The notes: generated by a model not told the origin, from the letters alone. A stretch of 64,000 nt of DNA from Stenotrophomonas maltophilia D457 (GCF_000284595.1 NC_017671.1:2761001-2825000); one strand, 5' to 3'; counted from the stretch's first letter, positions 52,580 through 61,820 are shown. Made by a program: numbers and translations.

Positions 52580-54528
52580 CCCATCGCGCCCCAGAACGCG
52601 GTCAGGTCATCGGTGGGTGCCGCATGCCGGGCCGCATGCCCGTGCGCGCCGTGGGTGCTACAGGCCACACCGTGATGGTGGCGATGCGCGGCGGCCAATC
52701 CGGTGGCGGCACCGCCAACGTGGTAGCCACCGAAGCGGTTGACCGGCGACCAGTCCGGCATCGCCGGCGGCAGCTGCGGCGCCAGGCCGGCGTAATCGCC
52801 GTCGGCGTGCACGATGCGGCCGCCGACCACGGTCAGCAGGCTGGTGATGTCGGCGATCTGCGCGTCATCAACGCGGAAGAAGTCGGCCGAGAGCAGGATG
52901 AAGTCGGCCAGCTGGCCCACCTTCAGCGTGCCCTTCACCGCTTCGTCGCCGGAGAACCAGGCGCTGCCCTGGGTCCACAGGCGCAGCGCCTGTTCGCGCT
53001 CGAGCAGGTTCTCATCGCCATACAGGGCCAGCCCGCCCACGGTGCGCCCGGTCACCAGCCAGGACAACGCCACCCACGGGTTGTAGCTGGCCACGCGGGT
53101 GGCATCGGTACCGGCACCGACCGGCACGCCTTCGGCCAGCATGCGCTTGACCGGCGGCGTGTGCCGCGCCGCCTGCACGCCGTAGCGCTCGACGAAGGCT
53201 TCGCCCTGGTAGGCCATGCGGTGCTGCACGGCGATGCCGCCGCCCAGCGCGCGGATGCGTTCGATGTTGCGCGGGGTGATGGTCTCGGCGTGGTCGATGA
53301 ACCAGTGCAGGCCATCGAACGGCACCTCGCGGTTGACCTGTTCGTACACATCGAGGATGCGGGTGATGCTCTCGTCATAGGTGGCGTGGATGCGGAACGG
53401 CCAACGCTTCTCGACCAGCAGTTTCACCACATCGTGCAGTTCCGGTTCCAGCTCAGGCGGCAGTTCCGGGCGCGGCTCGTTGAACAGCTCGAAGTCGGCC
53501 GCGGAGAACACCAGCATTTCGCCAGCGCCGTTGTGGCGCAGCAGGTCATCGCCCTGGCGCGGCTGCAGTATCTCGCTCCAGCCGCGGAAGTCGTCCACTT
53601 CCTTGCCCTTGTTCTGGGTGAACAGGTTGTAGGCGATGCGCACCGTCAGCTGGTCATCGCGATGCAGCTGCTCGATGACCTGGTAGTCCTCGGGGTAGTT
53701 CTGGAAACCACCGCCAGCGTCGATCACCGAGGTGATGCCGAGCCGGTTCAGTTCGCGCATGAAGTGGCGCGTCGAGTTGGCCTGGTACTCGATCGGCAGG
53801 CGTGGCCCCTTGGCCAGCGTCGCATACAGGATCAGCGCGTTGGGCTTGGCCAGCAGCAGCCCGGTCGGGTTGCCCAGCGAGTCACGCACGATCTGCCCGC
53901 CCGGTGGATCCGGCGTGTCCTTGCTGTAGCCGCAGGCGCGCAGCGCGGCGCGGTTGAGCAGCGCGCGGTCATACAGGTGCAGCAGGAACACCGGCGTATC
54001 CGGCGCAATGTCGTTGAGCTCCTGCAGCGTCGGCAGGCGCTTCTCGTTGAACTGTGCGGCGGTGAAGCCACCGACCACGCGCACCCACTGCGGTGCCGGG
54101 GTGCGGTCGACCTGGGCCTTCAACATGTCCAGCGCGTCGCCCAGCGAGCGCAAACCGTCCCAGCGCAGCTCCAGGTTGTAGTTCAGGCCACCGCGGATCA
54201 GATGGGTATGGCTGTCGTTTAGGCCGGGCAGCAAGCGCCGGCCCTGCGCATCGATCAGGGTCGCTTCATTGCCCCAGCCGCGCATGATCTCCTCATCGCT
54301 GCCGACAGCGACGATGCGGCCCTCCTGCACGGCCAGTGCCTGCGCGTGCGGCTGCTGCGGGTCGAGTGTGGTGATGCGGGCATTGCGGATGACCAGCGTG
54401 CTCATGCGACGCTCCTTGGAAGTGGAATCGAGTGCGGCAGCGGCGCGACCGGCCAGGCCGAGCGCAACCGCGGCACCGCTGGCCAGCACCACGTTGCGGC
54501 GGCCGTGGTCGGGGGGATCGTGACTCAT
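52558..54528 (-). CDS. YtcJ-type amidohydrolase with Tat-like leader
   Basis: 656 residues from the ATG at 54528. The start gives a twin-arginine leader (G-R-R-N-V-V-L-A-S-G); the ATG at 54405 (MSTLVIRN), preceded by AAGGAG, would give a cytosolic form, so two products are possible. The metal-dependent amidohydrolase core shows D-S-H-T-H-L-I for HxH, further histidines in the barrel, and the C-terminal Asp in A-G-T-D-A-T-R. The last 50 residues are His/Ala-rich and unusual. YtcJ members hydrolyse varied C-N bonds; substrate unknown. Overlaps its neighbours on both sides. Confidence 0.82.
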   Translation of the reverse strand: MSHDPPDHGRRNVVLASGAAVALGLAGRAAAALDSTSKERRMSTLVIRNARITTLDPQQPHAQALAVQEGRIVAVGSDEEIMRGWGNEATLIDAQGRRLLPGLNDSHTHLIRGGLNYNLELRWDGLRSLGDALDMLKAQVDRTPAPQWVRVVGGFTAAQFNEKRLPTLQELNDIAPDTPVFLLHLYDRALLNRAALRACGYSKDTPDPPGGQIVRDSLGNPTGLLLAKPNALILYATLAKGPRLPIEYQANSTRHFMRELNRLGITSVIDAGGGFQNYPEDYQVIEQLHRDDQLTVRIAYNLFTQNKGKEVDDFRGWSEILQPRQGDDLLRHNGAGEMLVFSAADFELFNEPRPELPPELEPELHDVVKLLVEKRWPFRIHATYDESITRILDVYEQVNREVPFDGLHWFIDHAETITPRNIERIRALGGGIAVQHRMAYQGEAFVERYGVQAARHTPPVKRMLAEGVPVGAGTDATRVASYNPWVALSWLVTGRTVGGLALYGDENLLEREQALRLWTQGSAWFSGDEAVKGTLKVGQLADFILLSADFFRVDDAQIADITSLLTVVGGRIVHADGDYAGLAPQLPPAMPDWSPVNRFGGYHVGGAATGLAAAHRHHHGVACSTHGAHGHAARHAAPTDDLTAFWGAMGCSCFAF

Positions 54529-54950
54529 GCGAAAGCTCCCGGAAGACGTTGGCCGTCCAGCGCCCAGGCCCCCGGCCCGGCCAGGGCGATGGCCAGCAGC
54601 ACCGTGGCCCACATCAGCGGGTACTCACTGCCGCCGCGCATCCAGAACCAGCCCCTGGGCAAGGCCAACAGGACGGTGAAGCCGATGAAGGCAGCGGCGG
54701 CAAGCGCGGCGATGCGGGTCTGCCAGCCCAGCAGCACGGCCAGCCCGGACAGCACCTGCAGCAGGGACAACAGCAGCGGCAACGGCGCCACTGCCGGCAG
54801 CCCGAAACCGCGCAGCTCGGTGGCGAAGCCGGCCAGCCCCGGTCCGCCGAACCAGCCAAACAGCTTGCCCAGCGCGTGAGGCAGCAGGAAGCCGCCTGCC
54901 GCCACCCGCAGCATCAGCAGGGCCAGGTCGAGGCCGTGGCCTGCCAGCAT
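54525..54950 (-). CDS. DoxX-family membrane protein
   Basis: 141 residues and four hydrophobic segments. The DoxX family phrase G-G-F-L-L-P-H-A-L-G-K-L-F-G-W-F is near the start. DoxX proteins are linked to quinone or thiosulphate redox or to thiol stress in some bacteria. The ATGA overlap with the amidohydrolase and the 2-nt gap to the isochorismatase gene mark it as part of the operon. Confidence 0.82.
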   Translation of the reverse strand: MLAGHGLDLALLMLRVAAGGFLLPHALGKLFGWFGGPGLAGFATELRGFGLPAVAPLPLLLSLLQVLSGLAVLLGWQTRIAALAAAAFIGFTVLLALPRGWFWMRGGSEYPLMWATVLLAIALAGPGAWALDGQRLPGAFA

Positions 54951-54952
54951 GC

Positions 54953-55609
54953 TCAGTGCCCGCCTTCCTGCGCGCCGAACATGCGCTTGGCGTACTGGAT
55001 GCCGATGCCATAGCCGCCGGCGTGGTCGCGGGCGATGCCGGTGGTCAGGTCGTAGGTTTCACCGCGTGCCCAGTCACGCTGCAGTTCAAGCAGGTACTGC
55101 ACGCTGGTCATCGGCACGGCGCCGGCCTGCACCATGCGGGTGATCGCACGCTCGTGCGCTTCTTCGCTGACATCGCCACAGGCATCGGTGATCACGTGGA
55201 CCTCGAAGCCCTGCGCCAGCGCCGACAGCGCCGGACCCACGATGCAGACACTGGTCCACAGGCCGGCAAGAACCAGCCGGCGCTTGCCGATGCGGTTGAT
55301 CTCATCGATTACCGGCTGGTCTTCCCAGGTATTCATCGAAGTGCGGTCGAACACCGGCTGGCCCGGGAAGATCTGCGGCAGTTCCGGGAACATCGGGCCG
55401 GAGAATGACGTCTCGGCCACCGTGGTCAACACGACCGGCACGTTGAACCCCTTGGCCCCCTTGCTGATCAGCGACACGTTGTTGCGCAGCGCGGAGATGT
55501 CGATCGTGTGGGTAGCAAATGCCATCTGCGACTGGAAGTCGATCAGCACCAGGGCATGGTCGGTGGGCGACAGCAGGGCCGGGGCGGGCGTGGCGGTGGC
55601 AAGGCTCAT
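54953..55609 (-). CDS. Isochorismatase-family hydrolase (YcaC-like)
   Basis: 218 residues. The Asp-Lys-Cys triad candidates are D in L-I-D-F-Q, K in S-K-G-A-K, and C in W-T-S-V-C-I-V-G. The segment D-R-T-S-M-N-T-W and the family cis-peptide region match YcaC-type cysteine hydrolases. It lacks a signal peptide, so cytosolic. Substrate unknown; ATGA overlap with the AraC gene. Confidence 0.85.
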   Translation of the reverse strand: MSLATATPAPALLSPTDHALVLIDFQSQMAFATHTIDISALRNNVSLISKGAKGFNVPVVLTTVAETSFSGPMFPELPQIFPGQPVFDRTSMNTWEDQPVIDEINRIGKRRLVLAGLWTSVCIVGPALSALAQGFEVHVITDACGDVSEEAHERAITRMVQAGAVPMTSVQYLLELQRDWARGETYDLTTGIARDHAGGYGIGIQYAKRMFGAQEGGH

Positions 55610-56049
55610 GGGTGGACTCCGTGGGAAACATGATCAGGGGGAAGCAGCAGGGCCGCATCGCCGGCCCGATACTGGCCGGGGCTGCAGCCGGTCTCGGCGC
55701 GGAAGCTGCGGACGAAATGGCTCTGGTCGAAGAAGCCCAGCTGCTGGGCCAGGCACGCCATCGGCAACTGCGCGCTGGGCAGCAGTTGGCAGGCACGCTG
55801 GATGCGGCGGCGGCGCACGTAGCGCAGCGGGCTGGCACCGGTGCCGCTACGGAACAGGCGCACCAGGTGGAAGCGGCTGACACAGGCAGCCTGCGCCAGC
55901 TCGGTCACCCGCAGCGGCTGCGACAGGTGCTCATCGACATAGCGCAGGGCGCGCTGCAGTGCGGCGGCCTGCTGCGGGGCAAGTGGGATGGCGGACGGAT
56001 CGGGCGGACTGACGGTGGCCATGCGGGGCGCCGCGAGGGGGTGGCCCAT
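55606..56049 (-). CDS. AraC-family regulator, DNA-binding domain only
   Basis: 147 residues from 56049; the in-frame ATG at 56022 is an alternative. Residues about 30-135 carry both helix-turn-helix units (V-T-E-L-A-Q-A-A-C-V-S-R-F-H-L-V and L-P-M-A-C-L-A-Q-Q-L-G-F-F-D-Q-S-H-F). No sensor domain is present, so effector binding must come from elsewhere, or it acts like the small SoxS/MarA type. First gene of the tightly coupled operon. Confidence 0.85.
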   Translation of the reverse strand: MGHPLAAPRMATVSPPDPSAIPLAPQQAAALQRALRYVDEHLSQPLRVTELAQAACVSRFHLVRLFRSGTGASPLRYVRRRRIQRACQLLPSAQLPMACLAQQLGFFDQSHFVRSFRAETGCSPGQYRAGDAALLLPPDHVSHGVHP

Positions 56050-56099
56050 GGTGCGCTGCCGGCGTGCGATGCCCTACCCCCGTCGGTCGAGGCCGGCAC

Positions 56100-56432
56100 C
56101 TACCCGAATGGGGGAGGCCGGCGGCCGAGCAGGCGGCGCCCGAACAAGCGCGCATCCACCGAGTAGGCGCCCGGCCCCAGCATCAGCAGCGCCGGTGGCA
56201 ACGCCACCAGCGGCCACGGCGCCTGCTGCGCGAACATGGTCGCGGCTGCCATCAGGGCCGCCAGCGGCGTCAACACGCCCAGCACGAGCATGGCCGCCGC
56301 CAGCCCGCACAGCACCGCCCCCCAACCAGCATGCGTGCCAGGCGCGCACAGCGCGGCGGCCAGGCACAGCCGCAGCCACAGCAGGCCGACGCCCGGACCG
56401 CGATCAGGAAACATCACGAACAGGCGCTGCAT
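56100..56432 (-). CDS. Small DoxX-like membrane protein
   Basis: 110 residues from the ATG 56432. Three to four hydrophobic helices with V-G-L-L-W-L-R-L-C-L-A-A-A-L and G-V-L-T-P-L-A-A-L-M-A-A-A. It resembles a shortened DoxX-type or small inner-membrane protein. The 50-nt gap to the AraC gene suggests a shared promoter upstream, divergent from the sensor kinase. Function unknown. Confidence 0.65.
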   Translation of the reverse strand: MQRLFVMFPDRGPGVGLLWLRLCLAAALCAPGTHAGWGAVLCGLAAAMLVLGVLTPLAALMAAATMFAQQAPWPLVALPPALLMLGPGAYSVDARLFGRRLLGRRPPPFG

Positions 56433-56537
56433 GGCCGGGCTCCAGGGGACATGCCGGCGTGATAGCCGACCACGGCGGCCACTGCCTACCCCGTTCGGGT
56501 CACCCCGGACTGCCCCGCACCTGCCAGAATGCGCGCC

Positions 56538-59500
56538 ATGCGTGGCCGCCCCTTCCCGTTGCAACGTCACCTGCGGACGCTGCTGACCTGCCTGCTGCTG
56601 TTGACCGCCCTGCCCGCCCTTGCCGTGCAGCGCCCGCCGGTGAGCGACGGGTTGCCCGATTACGAGCACACGGCCTGGCGCGTCGGCCAGGGCGCCCCCG
56701 GTGACATCTGGGACATCACCCAGGACCGCGATGGCCTGTTGTGGCTGGCCACCGGCTCAGGGCTGTACCGCTTCGACGGTCGTCGCTTTGAACGCCAGGC
56801 CGCTCCCGCGGGCAGCCATTTCCCGTCCACCAACATGGTCACCCTTGCGCGGGGCCGCGACGATGCACTGTGGATCGGCTACTTCCAGGCCGGCATCAGC
56901 CAGTTTGCGCGCGGCCAGCTGCACAACTACGGCCGCGACCAGGGCGTGCCGGTGGGTGTGGTGCCACACTTCAGCCAGGACCGTGACGGCCGGCTGTGGG
57001 CCGCGATCAATGGTGGACTACGCCAGTTCACTGGCCAACGCTGGCAGCCGCTGCCCGCTGGCATGGGGGTGCCGGAACATCGCGTGCAATGGCTGCTGCA
57101 CGACAGCCGCGGCACCTTCTGGGTACTGGCCGACCTGAAGATCTGGGTGCGCGCGGCCGGCCAGGCGGCCTTCAAGGACACCGGCATCGCCGTTTCGCAG
57201 ATGGCGACGCTGGCCGAAAGTCCGCAGGGGGAAGTGTGGCTGGCCGACCGCGTGCGCGGTACGTCGCCGCTGGCCAACGCACGAGGCCTGCTGCCGGACA
57301 GCGAGCGCGAGGCACGGCGGTTGCCGGAGCTGGTGGCGGCGCGCCTGCAGTTCACTGCCGATGGCGCGCTGTGGGCAACGATGAGCCCGCATGGCGGTGT
57401 CGCCCGGGTCACCTTCGATGGCGACCGCGCCATACGCATGGAGCGCTTCGATTCGCCGCACGGGCTGACCGCCACCTCGGCCGTGCCGATCATCGTTGAT
57501 CGCGAAGGCAATCTCTGGGTCGGCACCAATCTCGGCCTCAACCGCTTCCGCGCGCGCAGCGTGCACACGCTGGCGGTTGGTCCCAGTGATCCCTACCGCT
57601 CGCTGGTGCGGGCCAGCGATGGCCATGTGTATGGCTATGGCGAAGACCTCAAGCCCTACGACCTCGAGCGCACCCTGCTCGATGGCAGCGCCACGCAGCT
57701 GCAGGCCGCCGCGCGCCAGGCCGCTGCCCCGATCTGGCAGTTCGACTGGGTCAACCTTGCGCGCACCGTGGCCGGCCGCACCACGCGGATTCCGCTGCCT
57801 GCGCCGTTCACCGGGCAACCACTGCATGCCCTGCTGTTCCCCGACGACGAACAGGCCTGGGTCTGCACCGGCGAACGGGGGGTGCTGCACTACCAGCAGG
57901 GCCAGTGGCAACGCGAACGCCGCCTGCCCGAACAGGCCTGCTCGTCACTGGCGCTGGATGCCAACGGCCAGCTGCTGCTCGGCTATGCAGACGGCCGGCT
58001 GCGCCGCATGGGGGCGACGCAGATCGAAACCTTCGACGCCAGCCACGGCCTGTCGGTCGGGCCGATCACGGCGGTACTCGATCATCAGGACCTCCTGCTG
58101 GTAGCCGGCGAGGCCGGATTGGCCGTGCGCCCGGGCAATGGCCGGTTCGTTCAGGTGAGCACCGACATGGCCGGCGTCATGGAAGGCATCACCGGCATGG
58201 TGGCCGATGCGAATGGCTACCTCTGGCTCAATGGCAGTCGTGGCCTGGTCCGGCTCGGGAGCGATCAGCTGCGGCGCGCACTGCGCAGCCGGCAGCCGGT
58301 GACGCCCCGCCTGTTCGATGCGGTGGATGGCATGCCGGGCATCGCCCTGCAGAGCGGACCGATCTCCACCACCGCGCTGGCCAGCGATGGCCTGTTGTGG
58401 CTGGCCACCAACCAGGGCCTGGCCTGGGTGGACACCACCCGCTCGCACGTCAACACCATGGCGCCCAGCGTGCACATCGGCGACGTGCTGTATGGCAGTG
58501 AACACCAGCCACTGCGCGACGGCCTGCGCCTTCCGGCCGGCACCAGCCAATTGCAGATCGATTACGTGGCGCTGTCGTTGGCGCGCCCGGAGCGCAACCG
58601 CTACCGCTATCGCCTGTCCGGGGTCGACGACGGCTGGCAGGATGCCGGCAGCAGCACGCGCGCGTATTACACCAACCTCGCACCGGGCAATTACCGGTTC
58701 GAGGTGGAAGCCGCCAACGAAGACGGCATCTGGAGCACTGCACCCGCCAGCCGCACCTTCCGCATCGCCCCCACCTTCATGCAGACCCTGTGGTTCAAGC
58801 TGCTGTGCGCCGCCGCGGTGCTTGCGCTGCTGGTCCTGGCGGTGCGCATCCGCAGCGGGCAGCTGGCTGCACTGTTCCGTGCGCGCCTGCAGGAACGCCA
58901 TGGCGAACGCGAACGCATTGCCCGCGACCTGCACGACACGCTGCTGCAGGGCAGCCAGGGCCTGATCCTGCGGCTGCACGCGATCAGCCAGTCGCCGCAG
59001 ACCCCGGACAGGGTGCGCGGCCAGCTGGAATCGGCGATGCAGCTGGCCGAACGCAACCTGGCCGAGGGCCGGGAGCGGGTCAACGCACTGCGCGACGGTC
59101 CTTTCGCGGGCCGCGACCTCGCTTCGGCGCTGGCCGATGTTCACGCCGAATACGCCGGGCACGGCACCAATCCGCTGCGCCTGACTGTGGAAGGCGCAAC
59201 ACCACCGCTGCAGGCCGATGCCGCCGAGGAGGTGTTCCTGATCGGCCGCGAGGCCATCCGCAATGCACTGCGCCACGCCAATGCCAGCGCCATCGAGGTA
59301 GAGCTGTCCTACGGCGCGCGGTGCTTCCTGCTGCACGTGCGCGACGATGGCGTCGGCATCGCCGACGAAAATGCCGGGCATGGCCATTGGGGCCTGCAGG
59401 GCATGCGTGAGCGCGCGCAGCGCCTCGGCGCGGAGCTGCGGCTGTGGACCCGCCCCGGGCTGGGCACTGAAGTCGCGCTGGCGGTTCCCGCCCGTCGCCT

Positions 59501-59558
59501 GTATCACCGCCGCCCATCGCGTTGGCGCTGGCCCTGGAGTAGAAGCCACCATGACTGA
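56538..59558 (+). CDS. Sensor histidine kinase with periplasmic two-component propeller
   Basis: 1006 residues. The signal peptide/anchor (R-H-L-R-T-L-L-T-C-L-L-L-L) is followed by repeats of the Reg_prop propeller type (D-G-L-L-W-L-A-T, D-G-R-L-W-A-A), a Y_Y_Y domain at about 680-745, one membrane segment (about 755-775), HisKA_3 with phospho-His near 799 in R-D-L-H-D-T-L-L-Q, and HATPase (about 895-985, D-D-G-V-G-I). An ATG at 56529 would add three residues. NarX/NarL-type pair with the downstream regulator; overlaps it by 8 nt. Propeller ligand unknown; polysaccharide is typical. Confidence 0.9.
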   Translation: MRGRPFPLQRHLRTLLTCLLLLTALPALAVQRPPVSDGLPDYEHTAWRVGQGAPGDIWDITQDRDGLLWLATGSGLYRFDGRRFERQAAPAGSHFPSTNMVTLARGRDDALWIGYFQAGISQFARGQLHNYGRDQGVPVGVVPHFSQDRDGRLWAAINGGLRQFTGQRWQPLPAGMGVPEHRVQWLLHDSRGTFWVLADLKIWVRAAGQAAFKDTGIAVSQMATLAESPQGEVWLADRVRGTSPLANARGLLPDSEREARRLPELVAARLQFTADGALWATMSPHGGVARVTFDGDRAIRMERFDSPHGLTATSAVPIIVDREGNLWVGTNLGLNRFRARSVHTLAVGPSDPYRSLVRASDGHVYGYGEDLKPYDLERTLLDGSATQLQAAARQAAAPIWQFDWVNLARTVAGRTTRIPLPAPFTGQPLHALLFPDDEQAWVCTGERGVLHYQQGQWQRERRLPEQACSSLALDANGQLLLGYADGRLRRMGATQIETFDASHGLSVGPITAVLDHQDLLLVAGEAGLAVRPGNGRFVQVSTDMAGVMEGITGMVADANGYLWLNGSRGLVRLGSDQLRRALRSRQPVTPRLFDAVDGMPGIALQSGPISTTALASDGLLWLATNQGLAWVDTTRSHVNTMAPSVHIGDVLYGSEHQPLRDGLRLPAGTSQLQIDYVALSLARPERNRYRYRLSGVDDGWQDAGSSTRAYYTNLAPGNYRFEVEAANEDGIWSTAPASRTFRIAPTFMQTLWFKLLCAAAVLALLVLAVRIRSGQLAALFRARLQERHGERERIARDLHDTLLQGSQGLILRLHAISQSPQTPDRVRGQLESAMQLAERNLAEGRERVNALRDGPFAGRDLASALADVHAEYAGHGTNPLRLTVEGATPPLQADAAEEVFLIGREAIRNALRHANASAIEVELSYGARCFLLHVRDDGVGIADENAGHGHWGLQGMRERAQRLGAELRLWTRPGLGTEVALAVPARRLYHRRPSRWRWPWSRSHHD

Positions 59559-60204
59559 GTCCCCTGCCCCGATCGGCGTGCTGGTGGTCGACGACCACCC
59601 GCTGCTGCGTGACGGCCTGGCCGCGCTGCTGGGCGCCCATTCCGACCTGCGCCTGCTCGGCGAGGCCGCCGATGGCGAGGAAGCCATCGAGCGCTATCAG
59701 CAGCTGCAGCCGGACGTGGTGCTGATGGACCTGCAGATGCCACGCCTGGATGGTGTGGAAGCCATCGTGCGGATCCGCGCGATGGACCCGCGTGCGCGCA
59801 TCATCGTGCTGACCACCTATCGCGGTGACGTGCGTGCGGTACGGGCGCTGCAGGCCGGCGCCAGTGCGTACCTGTTGAAGGACATGCTGCGCCACGAGCT
59901 GGTCGATACGATCCGCATGGTCGCTGGCGGCCGGCGCGCACCGATACCACCGGCAGTCGCTGCGAGCATTGCCGCACATGTGGTGGAGGACCGGTTGTCG
60001 CCGCGCGAGACCGAGGTGCTGCGGCATGTGGCCGGTGGCCTGTCGAACAAGCGCATCGGCGAGCGCATGCAGATTTCCGAGCAGACGGTGAAGGCACACA
60101 TGAAGAGCCTGATGGACAAGCTCGGGGTGGGTGATCGCACGCACGCGGTGACCCAGGCGCTGCGGCGCGGCATCATCAGCCTGGACGACAGCGGTCACGA
60201 CTAG
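59551..60204 (+). CDS. NarL/FixJ-family response regulator
   Basis: 217 residues. Receiver domain (1-125) with acidic pair D14/D15, phospho-acceptor D60 (V-L-M-D-L-Q-M-P) and Lys of L-L-K-D. LuxR-type HTH at about 150-205 (L-S-P-R-E-T-E-V-L, I-S-E-Q-T-V-K-A-H-M-K). Starts within the sensor kinase gene, so the two are co-translated; it probably responds to that kinase. Confidence 0.93.
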   Translation: MTESPAPIGVLVVDDHPLLRDGLAALLGAHSDLRLLGEAADGEEAIERYQQLQPDVVLMDLQMPRLDGVEAIVRIRAMDPRARIIVLTTYRGDVRAVRALQAGASAYLLKDMLRHELVDTIRMVAGGRRAPIPPAVAASIAAHVVEDRLSPRETEVLRHVAGGLSNKRIGERMQISEQTVKAHMKSLMDKLGVGDRTHAVTQALRRGIISLDDSGHD

Positions 60205-60211
60205 GGGGTTG

Positions 60212-60622
60212 TTCGGCAGGGCTTGCAGCCCTGCACCCGCTACGCGCTGGAGCAACAGCAACAGCAACAGCATGGATTCCGTGGGATGGCGGGGCGGTGT
60301 CGGACTGCGGGGACGCTGCAAGTACGTCCCTGCAAGCTTGGCAGCCGCATCCATGCGGCTGACACCCCGCACTCCGACACCGCCCCACCTCTGACGGATT
60401 CCGATGGCGTTTGGTAGGTGTCGACCTTGGTCGACACTTCTGTCAGATATCGAAATCAATCAGGGGTCAGATCCGTTTTCCTTCGGAAAACGGATCTGAT
60501 CCCAAGAGCCGTTCCAACAGACCGCAGGAACATGTCGAAGGCTACTGAAAATCCGCTGTTTGCGCTGTTGTCGGCCAGCGGCCGGCACTACCGCAGGTGC
60601 AGGGCTGCAAGCCCTGCCGAAC
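60212..60622. repeat. Composite palindromic element
   Basis: A 411-bp non-coding tract bounded by identical inverted 26-bp ends (TTCGGCAGGGCTTGCAGCCC... at 60212-60237 and its reverse complement at 60597-60622). Inside are CAACAG microsatellite repeats (60252-60271), a 22-bp inverted pair (60291-60312 and 60365-60386, one mismatch), a SMAG unit (60414-60437) and the hairpin at 60463-60503. No coding frame of substance. It resembles a mobile palindromic mosaic, not an IS element, since no transposase is present. Confidence 0.75.
60463..60503. repeat. GGGGTC...GATCCC hairpin repeat, copy 4
   Basis: GGGGTCAGATCCGTTTTCC, loop TTC, GGAAAACGGATCTGATCCC. Compensatory changes (GTTTTCC/GGAAAAC) keep the stem paired. 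It lies within the composite element. Confidence 0.75.
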
Positions 60623-60629
60623 ACCACCC

Positions 60630-61820
60630 CTACTTCAAACGCAGCAGCAGACTGCCGCCCGCGCACATCACCGCCAGCCAGGCCACGCCGTGCCACCCCC
60701 ACTGCGCCAGCGCCAGGCTGCCCAGCGCACCGCCAGCGGCCATGCCGATGAACATGCCGGTGAACAGCAGCGCGTTGAGCCGGCTGCGTGCCGGCGGCAC
60801 CAGGCCATAGACCAGCGTCTGGTGCGCCACCAGCGCCGACTGGAAACCGAAGTCGAACAGCAGCGCACTCACCACCAGCAGCGGCAGCAGCGCGGCGGCC
60901 GGCAGCCAGGCTTCGGCCAGCAGCAGGCCGAAGCCCAGCAGCGCCACCGCGATCGCCAACCGCGCCACGGCATGGCAACCCAGGCGATCAGCGAAACGTC
61001 CTGCGAACGGTGCGGCCAGCGCACCGGCCGCACCCGCAATACCGAACGCACCCGCCGCCGCACTGCCCAGGCCCAGGCGGGCATGCAGCATCAGCGCCAA
61101 CGTCGACCAGAATGCGCTGAAGCCGACCGCCAGCAACGACTGGCTCGCCACCGCGCGGCGCAGCTGCGGCTGCTCGCGCCACAACGCCAGCAACGAGCCC
61201 AGCAACGCCGGATAGCGCAGCGTGCTGGTCGGTGCGAAACGCGGCAGCGCACGCGCCATCACTGCGCCCATCGCCGCCACCGATACCGCGGCCAGCACGA
61301 ACTGCGTGCGCCAACCCCATGCCTCGGCCACCACGCCACTGACCACGCGCGACAGCAGGATGCCGAGCAGCAGGCCGGTCATTACCCGGCCGACGATCTG
61401 GCCGCGCTGTGCATCCGGCGCCAGCACCGCAGCGGCCGGCACGATGTCCTGCGCCAGCGTGGCCATCAGCCCGACCAGCAGGCTGGCCATCAGCAGGCCC
61501 GGCAGGTGCCCGGCCATCGCTGCGGCGCCCAGTGCCAACGCCAGCAGCGCGGACTTCAACAGGATCAGGTGGCGGCGGTCGAAGCGGTCGCCCAACGGTG
61601 CCAGCAGCAGGATGCCCAGCGCGTAGCCGAGCTGGGTCAGGGTCGGCACCAGCCCGGCGGCGCGCTCACCTGCGCCAAGGTCCTGCGCGATCAGGCCCAG
61701 CATCGGCTGGCTGTAGTACAGCGAGGCGACCGAAAAGCCGGCGCCGGCCGCCATCGCCAGCACCAGCGGGGTGGAAGGCGCGTTCGCGGGTGCGACGACG
61801 GACAGCGAAGGGGTAGACAT
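60630..61820 (-). CDS. MFS transporter
   Basis: 396 residues from the ATG 61820. Twelve predicted membrane segments; the MFS loop motif between TM2 and TM3 reads P-L-G-D-R-F-D-R-R-H. Drug/sugar-efflux type (NepI/YdhP-like branch) by pattern. Substrate unknown. Divergent from a LysR gene 93 bp away, the likely regulator. Confidence 0.85.
   Translation of the reverse strand: MSTPSLSVVAPANAPSTPLVLAMAAGAGFSVASLYYSQPMLGLIAQDLGAGERAAGLVPTLTQLGYALGILLLAPLGDRFDRRHLILLKSALLALALGAAAMAGHLPGLLMASLLVGLMATLAQDIVPAAAVLAPDAQRGQIVGRVMTGLLLGILLSRVVSGVVAEAWGWRTQFVLAAVSVAAMGAVMARALPRFAPTSTLRYPALLGSLLALWREQPQLRRAVASQSLLAVGFSAFWSTLALMLHARLGLGSAAAGAFGIAGAAGALAAPFAGRFADRLGCHAVARLAIAVALLGFGLLLAEAWLPAAALLPLLVVSALLFDFGFQSALVAHQTLVYGLVPPARSRLNALLFTGMFIGMAAGGALGSLALAQWGWHGVAWLAVMCAGGSLLLRLK

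Noticed and set aside
60212..60622. Insertion sequence
   Set aside because: The inverted ends suggest an IS, but there is no transposase frame inside and no obvious target duplication.
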